34,387 bases of DNA from Azospirillum sp. (GTDB taxonomy: Bacteria > Pseudomonadota > Alphaproteobacteria > Azospirillales > Azospirillaceae), in the NCBI GenBank assembly GCA_027483805.1, contig JAIXTS010000310.1, positions 1 through 34,387 of the forward strand. The letters run 5' to 3'. Under the pieces are notes generated by a model. It did not search any database, was not told the origin of the DNA, and worked only from the letters and a program-made list of their open reading frames with translations. Of this stretch, positions 15,081 to 24,175 are shown in pieces. The stretch's first letter is position 1. Every line of letters begins with the position of its first letter. The position numbers and the translations under genes are program-made.

Positions 15081-15863
15081 GTGAAGATCGCCACCTGGAA
15101 CGTGAATTCCGCCAAGGCCCGCCTGCCCAACATCACGGAATGGCTGAATGAGGCGGGACCCGATGTGGTGCTGTTCCAGGAGATCAAGTGCGAGACCGCT
15201 TCCTTTCCGGCATCAGCATTCGAGGAGCTCGGCTATCACGTCCATGCCGTGGGCCAGAAGGCCTATAATGGTGTCGCCATCCTGTCGAAGATGCCGGTGA
15301 CCGACATCATCACCCGCCTGCCGGGTGAGCCGGAGGATGAGCAGGCCCGCTATGTCGAGGGCACGGTGAATGGCGTGCGCATCGCCAGCCTCTATCTGCC
15401 GAACGGCAATCCGGCCGGCAATGGCGACAGCGAGAAATATCTCTACAAGCTGCGCTGGATGGAACGGCTGCGTCTGCGCGCACGGGCGCTGCTGGACAGC
15501 GGCCAGAAGGTGGTGCTGGGCGGCGACTATAACGTCATCCCGGCGGCCGAAGATGTGTATGACCCGGTCGGATGGCGCGAGGATGCGCTGTTCCGGCAGG
15601 AGACAAGACTGAAATTTCAGGAAATCCTGGCCCTGGGCTATACGGAGGCGTTCCGCGCCCTGCATCCGGGGCGGGTTCCGGCCTACAGTTTCTGGGATTA
15701 TCAGGCGGGTGCCTGGCCCCGGAACAATGGCCTGCGCATCGACCATTTCCTGCTGTCACCCCAGGCTGCGGATCGGATTGTCGCCTGTGAGATCGACAAG
15801 GGGCCGCGGGGCAACGAAAAGGCGTCGGACCATACGCCCGTGATCCTGACGCTGGACCTGTGA
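15081..15863 (+). CDS. xthA: Exodeoxyribonuclease III / AP endonuclease
   Basis: A 260-residue member of the exonuclease-endonuclease-phosphatase fold that cleaves DNA at abasic sites in base excision repair. Catalytic landmarks: ATWNVNSAKARL (Asn7), QEIKC with metal-binding Glu34, YNGVAILSK, LGGDYNVIP with Asp149/Asn151, LRIDHFLLS, and the terminal SDHTPV with Asp250-His251. Translation starts at a GTG; AAGG is 10 nt upstream and the next residues KIATWNVNS are exactly the usual N-terminus. It is followed 40 nt later by the lipoprotein peptidase gene on the same strand. Confidence 0.95.
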   Translation: MKIATWNVNSAKARLPNITEWLNEAGPDVVLFQEIKCETASFPASAFEELGYHVHAVGQKAYNGVAILSKMPVTDIITRLPGEPEDEQARYVEGTVNGVRIASLYLPNGNPAGNGDSEKYLYKLRWMERLRLRARALLDSGQKVVLGGDYNVIPAAEDVYDPVGWREDALFRQETRLKFQEILALGYTEAFRALHPGRVPAYSFWDYQAGAWPRNNGLRIDHFLLSPQAADRIVACEIDKGPRGNEKASDHTPVILTLDL

Positions 15864-15903
15864 ACGCCCGGTCCGACTGTTCTGCCAGACGGAGATATCC
15901 GCA

Positions 15904-16998
15904 ATGAAACGATCGGACCGCCCTGTTCGACTTGCCATCCTGCTGCTGGCCGGGCTGGGCCTGTCAGCCTGTGCCACACCGCCGGCGGCGACAAGGGCGG
16001 AAGCCCCCGCGCGGCCCGCCTGGGCGCTGGTCATCCATGGCGGGGCCGGGGTGATGGACCGGGAAACCATGGGGCCGGAGACCGAGGCTTCCTACCGCGC
16101 CGCCATGCAGGCCGCCCTGGCACGGGGCCGGGCGGTTCTGGACACGGGCGGTACCTCCCTGGATGCCGTCATCGCCGTTGTCCGCGGGCTGGAGGATGAT
16201 CCGCAGTTCAATGCCGGCAAGGGTGCGGTTTTCACCGCCGATGGCCGCAATGAACTGGACGCCGCCATCATGGATGGCGCCACCCTGAAGGCCGGGGCCG
16301 TCGCCGGTATCACGGGCACCAAGAACCCCATCACGCTGGCCCGTGCGGTGATGGAGAAATCGCCCCATGTCATGCTGATCGGCGCCGGTGCGGAAAAGTT
16401 CGGGCAACAGGCAGGGGTGGAGCAGGCCGATGCCGCCTGGTTCTTCACCGAACGGCGGTGGCAGTCGCTGAAAAAGACATTGAAGGAAAAGGGCCTGCCC
16501 GTCCCGGCGCGCCCGGCGGGCGTCGGCCCGGAACCGGTGCCGCTGGCCGCCGCCGACATGCCGTTCGAGGATCGCAAATACGGCACCGTCGGGGTGGTGG
16601 CACTGGACAATGCCGGCCATGTCGCGGCTGGCACGTCCACCGGCGGCACCACGGCCAAGCTGTGGGGCCGGGTGGGCGACGTGCCCATCATAGGGGCCGG
16701 CACCTATGCCAATGACAAATCCTGTGCCGTGTCGGCGACCGGTACGGGCGAATATTTCATCCGCCTGGGCGTGGCACGGGCCATCTGTGATCTGGTCGAG
16801 CTGAAGGGCATGTCGCTGCAACAGGCTGCGGACGAAGTCATCCAGGCGCGGCTCACGGCGCTGGGCGGCGATGGCGGCATTGTGGCCGTCACCCCCGATG
16901 GTCAGGTGGCCTGGTCGTTCAATACATCGGGCATGTACCGCGCCCGGCAGGTGGCTGGTGGCGAACCGCTGGTGGGCATTTTTAAGGGCGAACCCTGA
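15904..16998 (+). CDS. Isoaspartyl peptidase/L-asparaginase (plant type), predicted lipoprotein
   Basis: A 364-residue N-terminal-nucleophile hydrolase precursor. ALVIHGGAGVM opens the fold; the self-cleavage site is DRKYGTVGVVALD, freeing Thr228 as nucleophile, and GTSTGGTTAKLWGRVGDVPIIGAGTYA plus TGTGEYFIR build the substrate pocket. The family hydrolyses beta-aspartyl dipeptides and asparagine. Unlike cytoplasmic IaaA, this one has a lipoprotein signal: basic residues, a hydrophobic run, then LSAC with Cys23, and the next residues (ATPPAAT) lack Asp at +2, so outer-membrane anchoring is expected. GGAG is upstream of the ATG. It converges on eipB with a 9-nt gap. Confidence 0.92.
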   Translation: MKRSDRPVRLAILLLAGLGLSACATPPAATRAEAPARPAWALVIHGGAGVMDRETMGPETEASYRAAMQAALARGRAVLDTGGTSLDAVIAVVRGLEDDPQFNAGKGAVFTADGRNELDAAIMDGATLKAGAVAGITGTKNPITLARAVMEKSPHVMLIGAGAEKFGQQAGVEQADAAWFFTERRWQSLKKTLKEKGLPVPARPAGVGPEPVPLAAADMPFEDRKYGTVGVVALDNAGHVAAGTSTGGTTAKLWGRVGDVPIIGAGTYANDKSCAVSATGTGEYFIRLGVARAICDLVELKGMSLQQAADEVIQARLTALGGDGGIVAVTPDGQVAWSFNTSGMYRARQVAGGEPLVGIFKGEP

Positions 16999-17007
16999 AC
17001 CGGGCGA

Positions 17008-17853
17008 TCAGCAGGGCGGCTTGGCAGCCCTTTCCAGCGTCTCCAGTTCCATGGAGACGCGGAAATCGCCATAATCGACCAGCATGGAGCGGACGACGCC
17101 ATTTTCCTGCAGGACCATGTTGGTCTCATAATCCGGCAGCGGCTCACCCGGATTGATGGGGAAAAAGGCCAGCGACACCTGCCATGCCTTGGCGGCCAGC
17201 AGATCGGCATCCTTCACTTTCATGGCAGCGGGCGACCGCAGTTTGCCGACGATGGTGTTCACCGGGCTGGCGCCTTCCGCCTCCGCCCCGTCGAAGACCG
17301 GCACGGAAAACAGGTTCTCCTGCGATCCCGCCTGTTTCAGCACGCGCAGCGTATGAGCCGTGGGGAACATGGTGCCAGCCTTCAGCGGCATGGTCCGCGT
17401 TTCCGGTTTGTCATAGCGGACATTGCCGCCGCCCTTGCCGTCGATCGTGGCCCCGCCGGACAGTTCCTCATCCACCTCCCCATTCACCAGCTTTCGCACA
17501 TTGAAACGATAGGCCGAACCGTCCTTCGCCTCCCATGTCGCATAGTTGGTCACCAGATTCATGTCCTCCCCCTCGGCATAGGAGAAGCGGACCTGGAAAC
17601 GCTGGTCGATTGTCCAGCCGTCACAGGCATCGCTCCAGGAGAAGGACATCTGCCCGCTGACATCGGTGATGCCGCTTTGCAGCCGGGCGTGATCCAGCGT
17701 CAGCCGGTAGGTGGCCTTGTGCGGCGCGATATCAATCCCGGCCCTGTCCTGGGCCGGCAGCGTGCTGGCACCAACCAGCAGCAGGGCCAGGGAAAAGGCG
17801 GTGATGCTGCGGGCGGAACGGCGGGGAGACGTCGAAGCGGTCACGGTGGGCAC
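17008..17853 (-). CDS. eipB: EipB-family (DUF1849) periplasmic envelope-integrity protein
   Basis: About 281 residues with a Sec signal (SITAFSLALLLVGASTLPA) and a beta-rich spiral domain. Brucella EipB is of similar length (about 280) and has a conserved disulfide joining an N-terminal-half Cys to one near the C-terminus; here Cys77 in SWSDACDGWTIDQRF and the very last residue, Cys281, match that layout. Other family strings are HKATYRLTLD and FPTAHTLRVL. The role known in Brucella is maintenance of envelope integrity. The start is uncertain: I use the GTG at 17853, which gives a normal signal peptide; a GTG at 17844 is equally possible and a much longer upstream frame is probably not translated. 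Confidence 0.85.
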   Translation of the reverse strand: MPTVTASTSPRRSARSITAFSLALLLVGASTLPAQDRAGIDIAPHKATYRLTLDHARLQSGITDVSGQMSFSWSDACDGWTIDQRFQVRFSYAEGEDMNLVTNYATWEAKDGSAYRFNVRKLVNGEVDEELSGGATIDGKGGGNVRYDKPETRTMPLKAGTMFPTAHTLRVLKQAGSQENLFSVPVFDGAEAEGASPVNTIVGKLRSPAAMKVKDADLLAAKAWQVSLAFFPINPGEPLPDYETNMVLQENGVVRSMLVDYGDFRVSMELETLERAAKPPC

Positions 17854-18113
17854 AGGCCTGGATCGTGGCAAAGAAGCCCTATCTTGCGCCCCGGGACGCC
17901 GCACCGCAACGGCCATTCGTGCCATACGATGGCATGCTTTGCCGCTGGGCAGCAAATGCCGTGGGCGATCTGCACAACCCGGCAAGAACTGCCGCCCAGC
18001 ACCGGCCCCGACTGGCGGGAATAAATTCAAGCCATTGATTTATAACGATTTCACGCATGGCACAGCCATTGCTGCTCACGGCGCGGAGCAACAGCCCGTT
18101 TGGGGAGCCGACC

Positions 18114-18884
18114 ATGAGCCCGTTCGATACCGTCCCGACCCGTCCGACGACGATGTCCAGGGGCATGGACCGCGCCCTGTCCTTCCCCACGCCGCCATCC
18201 GCGTCCCACGGGTCGGTGAACAATCTGCAATCGCTGGCGCGCAGTGTTACCAGCGGCCTGGGCGGCGCTGTCTCGCCCGATCTGGGCCCCGTTTCGATGA
18301 ATGCGGATACCTATGTGTTTCTGCTGCAGGACACAATCATGCGCCTGCGTGAAGCGGAGGCGAAGATCGTGGAGCAGAAGGAACGAATCGAACATCTGGA
18401 AACCTTGTCCATGACGGACGAGTTGACGGCCCTGCTGAACCGTCGCGGCTTTGTCGAGGCGTTCCGGCGTGAACTGGCCTCTGCCCGGCGCACGGGCATG
18501 GGGGGCGTGCTGGTCATCATCGATCTGGACGGGTTCAAGGAGATCAATGACACGTATGGTCATCTGTGCGGCGACTGGTATCTGCGTCAGGCGGCCCGCA
18601 CCCTGAAGGAGAATGTGCGCGCCCACGACATCGTCGCCCGGTTCGGCGGTGATGAATTCGCCGTGCTGCTGACCCACACCGATCAGGCCCAGGGTCTGGC
18701 CCGTGCCGACGCATTGTCGAGCCGGTTCAATGCCGCCACCTGCCCGTGGCAGATGCGCAGCCTGCCTTTGCGCGGCAGCTTCGGAACCCATCCGTTCGCC
18801 GGTGGAGATCAGGAAGAGGACGTGATCCGCCGCGCCGACGCCGGCATGTACCGGGTGAAGCGTCTGCTCAAAGCCGGACGCTGA
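18114..18884 (+). CDS. Diguanylate cyclase (GGDEF domain)
   Basis: A 256-residue soluble protein that makes cyclic di-GMP. Residues 1-60 are low-complexity and Ser/Pro/Thr-rich; 63-100 form a likely coiled coil (LQDTIMRLREAEAKIVEQKE) leading straight into the GGDEF domain with SMTDELTALLNRRGF. The active-site motif RFGGDEFAV is intact (GGDEF 178-182) and the inhibitory I-site RAHD lies five residues before it (169-172), so product feedback is expected. No PAS, GAF or receiver domain is present; dimerisation through the coiled coil may set activity. I prefer the ATG at 18114 (GGGGAG 8 nt upstream) over one at 18057. Confidence 0.93.
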   Translation: MSPFDTVPTRPTTMSRGMDRALSFPTPPSASHGSVNNLQSLARSVTSGLGGAVSPDLGPVSMNADTYVFLLQDTIMRLREAEAKIVEQKERIEHLETLSMTDELTALLNRRGFVEAFRRELASARRTGMGGVLVIIDLDGFKEINDTYGHLCGDWYLRQAARTLKENVRAHDIVARFGGDEFAVLLTHTDQAQGLARADALSSRFNAATCPWQMRSLPLRGSFGTHPFAGGDQEEDVIRRADAGMYRVKRLLKAGR

Positions 18885-18976
18885 AGACAGGTTCTTGGGA
18901 TCTGGCGCAGATCGGGCCAGACTGGCATTACCAATAGAGCCCTTTTATCCTGGACACCGGCCCCGTTGGTTGGCCC

Positions 18977-18995
18977 ATATTGGCCTTACCAATAT
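18977..18995. promoter_or_regulatory. Inverted-repeat operator candidate upstream of uxuA
   Basis: ATATTGG and CCAATAT flank CCTTA. A related single copy, GGCATTACCAATA, occurs 58 bp upstream at 18924-18936 and matches GGCCTTACCAATA (18982-18994) at 12 of 13 positions. TTGG...CCAA half-sites resemble those of GntR-type UxuR/ExuR regulators of hexuronate genes, so control of uxuA is a reasonable inference. Confidence 0.5.
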
Positions 18996-19085
18996 CCTTG
19001 ATTTTGCCAACATAGATGATAGTCACTGGTTATGGATGCCATGCCCGGCAAAGCTGGAACAGGGCCGTTACTGAGGACCGCCGAT

Positions 19086-20261
19086 ATGTTGATGACCCAA
19101 ACGATGCGCTGGTTCGGTCCGTCGGACCCGGTGCGCCTTGCCGATATAAGGCAGGCAGGGGCCACCGGCATCGTGACCGCCCTGCACGAGGTGCCCAACG
19201 GCATCGTCTGGACCCTTGACGCGATCCGCACCCGCAAGCGGATGATCGAAGAGGCCGGCCTGTCCTGGGAGGTGGTCGAAAGCGTACCGGTGCATGAGAG
19301 CATCAAACGCGCCGACGCCGACTGTCCGTCGCTGATCGAGGCCTATCGCCAGACGCTGCGCAACCTGGGGGCCTGCGGCATCCGGGTGGTGACCTACAAT
19401 TTCATGCCGCTCTTGGACTGGACCCGAACCGATCTGGCCTTTGCCCTGCCGGACGGCGCGCTGGCGCTGCGGTTCGATTGGGAGGCGGTTGCCGCCTATG
19501 ACCAGTTCATCCTGAAACGGCCAGGGGCGGAACGGGATTACGCACCGGAGGTCCGGGCGCGGGCGCGGGTGCTTTATGACGGGCTGTCGGCCGCTGGTCG
19601 CCATAGGCTGGAACGCACCATCATCGCGGGCCTGCCGGGCAGCGAGGAAAGCTTCACCTCAGCGCAGTTCCTGACGGCCATCGACAGCTACAGTGATATC
19701 AGCGCCGACACGCTGCGCCGCAACCATATAAGCTTTCTGGAGGCTGTGTGCCCCGCTGCGGAGGAGGCCGGGGTGCAGCTGGTGGTGCATCCCGACGACC
19801 CGCCCTTCCCCCTTTTCGGTCTGCCCCGTGTGGTCAGCACGGAGGCGGATGTAACCGACCTGTTCCGCCGGGTGCCCAGTGTCGCCAACGGTCTGTGCTT
19901 CTGCGCCGGGTCGTTTGGGGCGCGGGCCGATAACGACCTTTCCGGCATGGTGCGCCGGCTGGGGGATCGCATCGGCTTTGTGCATCTGCGCTCCGTCCAG
20001 CGCGAGGCGGATGGCATTTCCTTCCATGAGGCGGCGCATCTGGAGGGCGATGCCGGCATGGAAGCCATTGTTGCCGCCCTGTGCGATGTCGCGGATGCAC
20101 AGAGGCGCAGCATCCCCATGCGGCCCGACCATGGCCACCAGATGCTGGACGATCTGAAAAAGGTCACCAATCCCGGCTATTCGCTGCTGGGCCGCATGCG
20201 CGGGCTGGCGGAATTGCGGGGGCTGGAGCGCGGCATCCGGTTTGCCCGCCAGAAGGGCTGA
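19086..20261 (+). CDS. uxuA: D-mannonate dehydratase
   Basis: A 391-residue TIM-barrel enzyme that dehydrates D-mannonate to 2-keto-3-deoxygluconate in hexuronate catabolism. It follows E. coli UxuA (394 residues) closely: MRWFGPSDPVRLADIRQAGA, VVESVPVHESIK, VTYNFMPLLDWTRTDL, VHPDDPPFPLFGLPRVVST and the C-terminal MRPDHGHQMLDDLKK, with the metal-binding His/Cys/Asp residues of the family in these blocks. The start at 19086 has GAGGA 8 nt upstream; an upstream ATG at 19032 lacks this. No uxuB, uxaC or kdg genes are near, so the rest of the pathway is elsewhere. It converges with the cupin gene (9-nt gap). Confidence 0.93.
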   Translation: MLMTQTMRWFGPSDPVRLADIRQAGATGIVTALHEVPNGIVWTLDAIRTRKRMIEEAGLSWEVVESVPVHESIKRADADCPSLIEAYRQTLRNLGACGIRVVTYNFMPLLDWTRTDLAFALPDGALALRFDWEAVAAYDQFILKRPGAERDYAPEVRARARVLYDGLSAAGRHRLERTIIAGLPGSEESFTSAQFLTAIDSYSDISADTLRRNHISFLEAVCPAAEEAGVQLVVHPDDPPFPLFGLPRVVSTEADVTDLFRRVPSVANGLCFCAGSFGARADNDLSGMVRRLGDRIGFVHLRSVQREADGISFHEAAHLEGDAGMEAIVAALCDVADAQRRSIPMRPDHGHQMLDDLKKVTNPGYSLLGRMRGLAELRGLERGIRFARQKG

Positions 20262-20270
20262 CAACGGGGA

Positions 20271-20753
20271 TCAAGGGTGGATTTCGGGCAAGACCCGGCC
20301 GCCCGCCATCACCGGCGTCGCTTCGATCAGGATGAAGGCGATGCGGCAGACCCGGTCGGCGGACGGGTTGCGCCACAGATGATTGGTGGCGCGCTGTACG
20401 ACGATATCGCCGGCGGACAGGGCCGTCACCGACCCGCCATCCAGCTCCAGTTCCAGGTCGCCCGACAGGATGATGCCGTAATCGATGGACCAGGACCGGT
20501 GCAACGGGGAGGCCCGACCCGGCAGCATATCGACGATCCGGATCACCGATCCGCCCTGCAGGGTCTTGCCTGCGGACAACATGCCATCCGTTCCACCATT
20601 CAGGTCGGCCGGCACCGTCGGTGTGGCCCAGACCAGTTGGAAGGCGGCGTCACCACTGTCGATCAGTTGGGGCGTCAGCGTGTCGATGGCACGGATGACG
20701 GACAGGCCCTGATCATCATGATCGGTGACGATGCGGCGGAAGGACGGGGTCAT
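20271..20753 (-). CDS. Cupin-domain protein
   Basis: A 160-residue single-domain cupin. The metal-motif region reads GRASPLHRSWSIDYGIILSGDLELELDGG (about 80-108): motif 1 is degenerate, with one His and no obvious second His, while the G-(X)5-P-like motif 2 is ALSAGDIVVQRATNHLWRNP with a His. It may bind a small ligand rather than act as a metalloenzyme. The ATG overlaps the stop of the MFS transporter as ATGA, so it is translated with that gene and probably acts on or senses the transported compound. Function not assigned. Confidence 0.8.
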   Translation of the reverse strand: MTPSFRRIVTDHDDQGLSVIRAIDTLTPQLIDSGDAAFQLVWATPTVPADLNGGTDGMLSAGKTLQGGSVIRIVDMLPGRASPLHRSWSIDYGIILSGDLELELDGGSVTALSAGDIVVQRATNHLWRNPSADRVCRIAFILIEATPVMAGGRVLPEIHP

Positions 20754-21919
20754 GCGGGGCTCCAGCGGGCACGGAACAGCAGAAGAAGCGCCAGCAGCCC
20801 CACCAGCAGGGAGCCGGCCGCGATGATGGGAAAGGCATCGATGGTCGCACCGGTCGCGGCCGCCAGGGCCGGCACCACCAGGGCGGACAGGAACTGTCCG
20901 ATGGCGAAGCTGGACTGCCAGATCCCCATGCCCCGGCCCCGCACGTCAAAGGTCAGCGCAGACATGGCCCAGGTCAGCAGTGTGGGCAGCAGCAGGCCCG
21001 CCGCCACCTGCCCGATAAAGGCCGCCGCAATGAACCAGGACGCGTCAGGGGCATGGGCCATGGCGAGGAAGGCCGCCGCCATCAGGGCGAATTCCAGACC
21101 CAGCAGCAAGCGGATATCGCGCCTGGCCACTGTCCAGAACATCAGGCTGCCCAGAGGCGTGCCGATACTGGCCAGGGCCGAAAACAGGCCGATGCGCGCC
21201 GGGTCGGTGACGCCAAAATCGGGCAGGACCGTGCTGACATTGATCTGGATCGTGTAGAACAGGATGGCGGCCAGGATGGTGGTGACCGAGGTCAGCAGCA
21301 CATGGCGGCCCGGCAGGCCGGACCAACCTGGCACCTGCCGCTCCACCCGTGCCGGTTCACGCACCAGCACCAAAACCGCCAGCGCCATGGGCCAGGCAAG
21401 ACCATAGATCAGAAACGGCGCCTGCCATCCCTGCCGCCCCAGCAGGCCGCCCAGCGCCAGGAACAGCAGGGCGGAGACCGACGCCACCGCCGTCTGTGAC
21501 GACAGCCAGCGTTCCCGGGCCTTACCGGTGAACAGGTCGCCGATCAGGGTGGTGCTGAGCGTCATGATCAGCGCCTCGCAGATCCCGACCAGCACCCGGC
21601 TGGCCAGAATCTGGTAAATGTCCGAGAGTAGCATCGGTGCCATGCCGGCCAGCCCATAGACCAGCATGGACCCGATCAGCAGGCGCTTGCGCCCCAGCCG
21701 ATCACCCAGCAAGCCCGCCACGGGGGAGAACAGCGCGATGCACAGGCCCGGCAGGGTCAGCAGCACCGGCACCAGGAACGCCACCCCCGGCACATCGGCA
21801 AAGGCCTGCATCATCTGCGGCGCCACCGGCACCAGCAGCAGGATGCCCATCACGGCAGAGGTGGCGGGCAACAGCAGCGCCAACCCCTGGGCAAAACCCG
21901 CCTTCACACCCTGTTCCAT
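20750..21919 (-). CDS. MFS transporter
   Basis: A 389-residue twelve-helix major facilitator, N-terminus cytoplasmic. The loop 2-3 signature is GLLGDRLGRKRLLIGS (about residues 70-85), and a proton-coupled antiporter-like helix 4-5 follows (ILASRVLVGICEALIMTLST). The closest broad type is the drug/aromatic-acid exporter and importer set; direction is not decidable. It lies 12 nt downstream of the TonB receptor gene and overlaps the cupin gene, so receptor, inner-membrane carrier and cupin look like one uptake operon, with the compound crossing the outer membrane by TonB and the inner membrane by this carrier. Confidence 0.88.
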   Translation of the reverse strand: MEQGVKAGFAQGLALLLPATSAVMGILLLVPVAPQMMQAFADVPGVAFLVPVLLTLPGLCIALFSPVAGLLGDRLGRKRLLIGSMLVYGLAGMAPMLLSDIYQILASRVLVGICEALIMTLSTTLIGDLFTGKARERWLSSQTAVASVSALLFLALGGLLGRQGWQAPFLIYGLAWPMALAVLVLVREPARVERQVPGWSGLPGRHVLLTSVTTILAAILFYTIQINVSTVLPDFGVTDPARIGLFSALASIGTPLGSLMFWTVARRDIRLLLGLEFALMAAAFLAMAHAPDASWFIAAAFIGQVAAGLLLPTLLTWAMSALTFDVRGRGMGIWQSSFAIGQFLSALVVPALAAATGATIDAFPIIAAGSLLVGLLALLLLFRARWSPA

Positions 21920-21931
21920 GATCTTCCCCGA

Positions 21932-24175
21932 TCAGAAGCTGACCGAACCGCGCAGCCCGTAGGTACGGGGCGGACGCAGGCCGTTATAGACGACGTTCAG
22001 GATGGGTCGGGTGATGGAGGTGGAATAGACCTCTTCATCCGTCAGGTTGTTGACATAGCCCGTAACCGACCAGCCTTTCCCCGGCGCTTCCAGCGTCGCC
22101 CAAGCATCCGCCGTCATGTACCCGTCCTGATACTGTTCGGGCCGGTAATCAATGGACAGGAACCGCCCGCTTTCGATGCGGCTGCGCGCGCCCAGGATCA
22201 GGTCCAGATCAGCCGAGAGTTCAAACGTGTGGCTGTAGCTGAGGTTCAACGACCATTTCGGCGCATTCACCGCCGACTTGCCGGAGCAATCAACCGTGAA
22301 CAACCGGGCGGGTGCAGCCACCGGCAGGGAACTGTTGGGCGTCACCCGACAGCCGCTGGGCAAAGGCGCGCCACCCGCCGAGATGGCCGTGTATACAAAG
22401 CTCTTATACTTGGTGTCCATATATTGAAGGTTGATGCCGAATTCGTCATTCCGGGTGGCCAGAAACTGCGCCTCCACCTCCATGCCGTACATGCGGGCCT
22501 GACCGACATTGGCCGTCACCGCCGCTTGGCCATAGACGCCCGGCCGGACCTCGACCGGGCCGATATAGCCGATCTGCTGGTCCTTATAGTCCCACCAGAA
22601 CGCCTCGGCATTCAGTTGCAAACGGTTATCCAGGAAGCGGTTCTTCGATCCGATCGTATAGGCTGTCAGTTCTTCGGGATCGAAGCTGTTCGCAACGACC
22701 GCCGGATAGAAGCCGCCAGCCTTGAAGCCCGTAGCGACATTGGCATAGAGCAGGGATTGCGGCCCGGCATCAAACTCAATGCCGCCCTTCCACGTAACGC
22801 TGCTGAAATCCTCGTCGCCGGTGGCAATCAGAAACGCCGGATTGGGGTTGGCAGCACTGCTCTGACGGACAGGTGTCGTCTGCTGCTTGTTTTCATGCGT
22901 GTAGCGAACACCGGCCACCAGGCGCAGGGCCGGGGCCAGATCGTAGGTGCCCTGCCCGAAGACCGCCTTGCTGACCGTTTCCTGATTAGGCCGGAACGTC
23001 GTGGTAGACAGGCCACCCTGGAAGAAATTGTTGAAGGCATTCACCTCGTCGCGGAACCAGAAGCCGCCGACGACATAGCGGAACGGATTATCCTCGGCCG
23101 ACGCAAAGCGGACCTCGACAGAGCTCTGCTTCGACACTTCCTGGATCGTACCCTGGAAGCCCACGCTATAGAATACGAAGTCCGGACGGCTGTCGCGATA
23201 GGCGGGCAGAACCGTCAGGGTACCGGCGTCGAACTGATAATCCAGCGTCGCCGTCACGCCCCAGAAGGTGCTGTCGTTGAAGCCGTCATTTCTGGGCGGC
23301 ACCACCAGCCCGGAATTGATCAAGGCCGGGAACCGCAGGCGCAGTTCGGCAATGCTCGCCGCCTCCGACCCGCCGATCCGGTCCTTCACCGCCGGCGCTG
23401 TAGGGGTTAGCGACCCCGGCACCAGAACACCACCCGTACCCTTTCCGCCCTGATGGAAGTAATCGCCCGATACCAGCAGGCTCAGCTGGTCGTTCGGTTC
23501 CCACAGCAGCGAGGCGCGGGCGGCCTGGCCTTCCTCGTCATCATAGCCATCGGACATGTAACCATCACGATCCACCACCTGCCCGGCCACACGCAGAGCC
23601 AGCGTGTCGCTGACCGCAGCATTGATCATGCCTGTGGCCTTGCGCAGGTTGTAGTTCCCGATCTCCAGCCCCGCCTCACCCGCCATGCCGCTGCTGTCGG
23701 GTCGGTTGGGGATGACATTAACGGCGCCGCCGGTGGCATTGCGGCCATACAGCGTGCCCTGCGGGCCCTTCAGCACCTCCACCCGCTGGAGATCGAAAAA
23801 GGTGCCGACAGGGGCTGTGGGCCGACCGATATAGACGCCGCCATAATTGAAGGCGATGGCATTCTCGGAAAAGGAATTGGGGCCCAGCGTACCCACACCG
23901 CGCAGATAGAAACCGGTGTTGGACCCGCCGCCCGGCTGTACCACCAGCGCTGGCACCAGCTTGGTCAGCCCTGCCGTATCGGTGACACCGGCCGTGACCA
24001 GATCATCGGCGGACACAGCGGAGACGGCCACAGCCACCTTCTGCAGGTTCTCCGACCGACGCTGGGCAGTGACGACAATTTCCTCCAACACGCCCGTGTC
24101 GGTGGCTTGTGCCTGGACCGGATGGACCGCGATGGCGGTCAGGACGGCCGTGGACAACAGCAGGGTGGCACGCAT
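21932..24175 (-). CDS. TonB-dependent outer-membrane receptor
   Basis: A 747-residue receptor: Sec signal MRATLLLSTAVLTAIAVHPVQA, TonB box EEIVVTA (residues 31-37), plug domain with GFYLRGVGTLG and VEVLKGPQGTLYGRNATGGAVNVI, then a 22-strand barrel ending in an aromatic residue (RTYGLRGSVSF), as outer-membrane proteins require. This subgroup, abundant in sphingomonads and caulobacters, often takes up aromatics, sugars or plant compounds rather than siderophores; that is inference. The start at 24175 has GGAGGA 7 nt upstream. It is the first gene of a TonB-MFS-cupin transcription unit and lies next to a LysR gene. Confidence 0.93.
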   Translation of the reverse strand: MRATLLLSTAVLTAIAVHPVQAQATDTGVLEEIVVTAQRRSENLQKVAVAVSAVSADDLVTAGVTDTAGLTKLVPALVVQPGGGSNTGFYLRGVGTLGPNSFSENAIAFNYGGVYIGRPTAPVGTFFDLQRVEVLKGPQGTLYGRNATGGAVNVIPNRPDSSGMAGEAGLEIGNYNLRKATGMINAAVSDTLALRVAGQVVDRDGYMSDGYDDEEGQAARASLLWEPNDQLSLLVSGDYFHQGGKGTGGVLVPGSLTPTAPAVKDRIGGSEAASIAELRLRFPALINSGLVVPPRNDGFNDSTFWGVTATLDYQFDAGTLTVLPAYRDSRPDFVFYSVGFQGTIQEVSKQSSVEVRFASAEDNPFRYVVGGFWFRDEVNAFNNFFQGGLSTTTFRPNQETVSKAVFGQGTYDLAPALRLVAGVRYTHENKQQTTPVRQSSAANPNPAFLIATGDEDFSSVTWKGGIEFDAGPQSLLYANVATGFKAGGFYPAVVANSFDPEELTAYTIGSKNRFLDNRLQLNAEAFWWDYKDQQIGYIGPVEVRPGVYGQAAVTANVGQARMYGMEVEAQFLATRNDEFGINLQYMDTKYKSFVYTAISAGGAPLPSGCRVTPNSSLPVAAPARLFTVDCSGKSAVNAPKWSLNLSYSHTFELSADLDLILGARSRIESGRFLSIDYRPEQYQDGYMTADAWATLEAPGKGWSVTGYVNNLTDEEVYSTSITRPILNVVYNGLRPPRTYGLRGSVSF

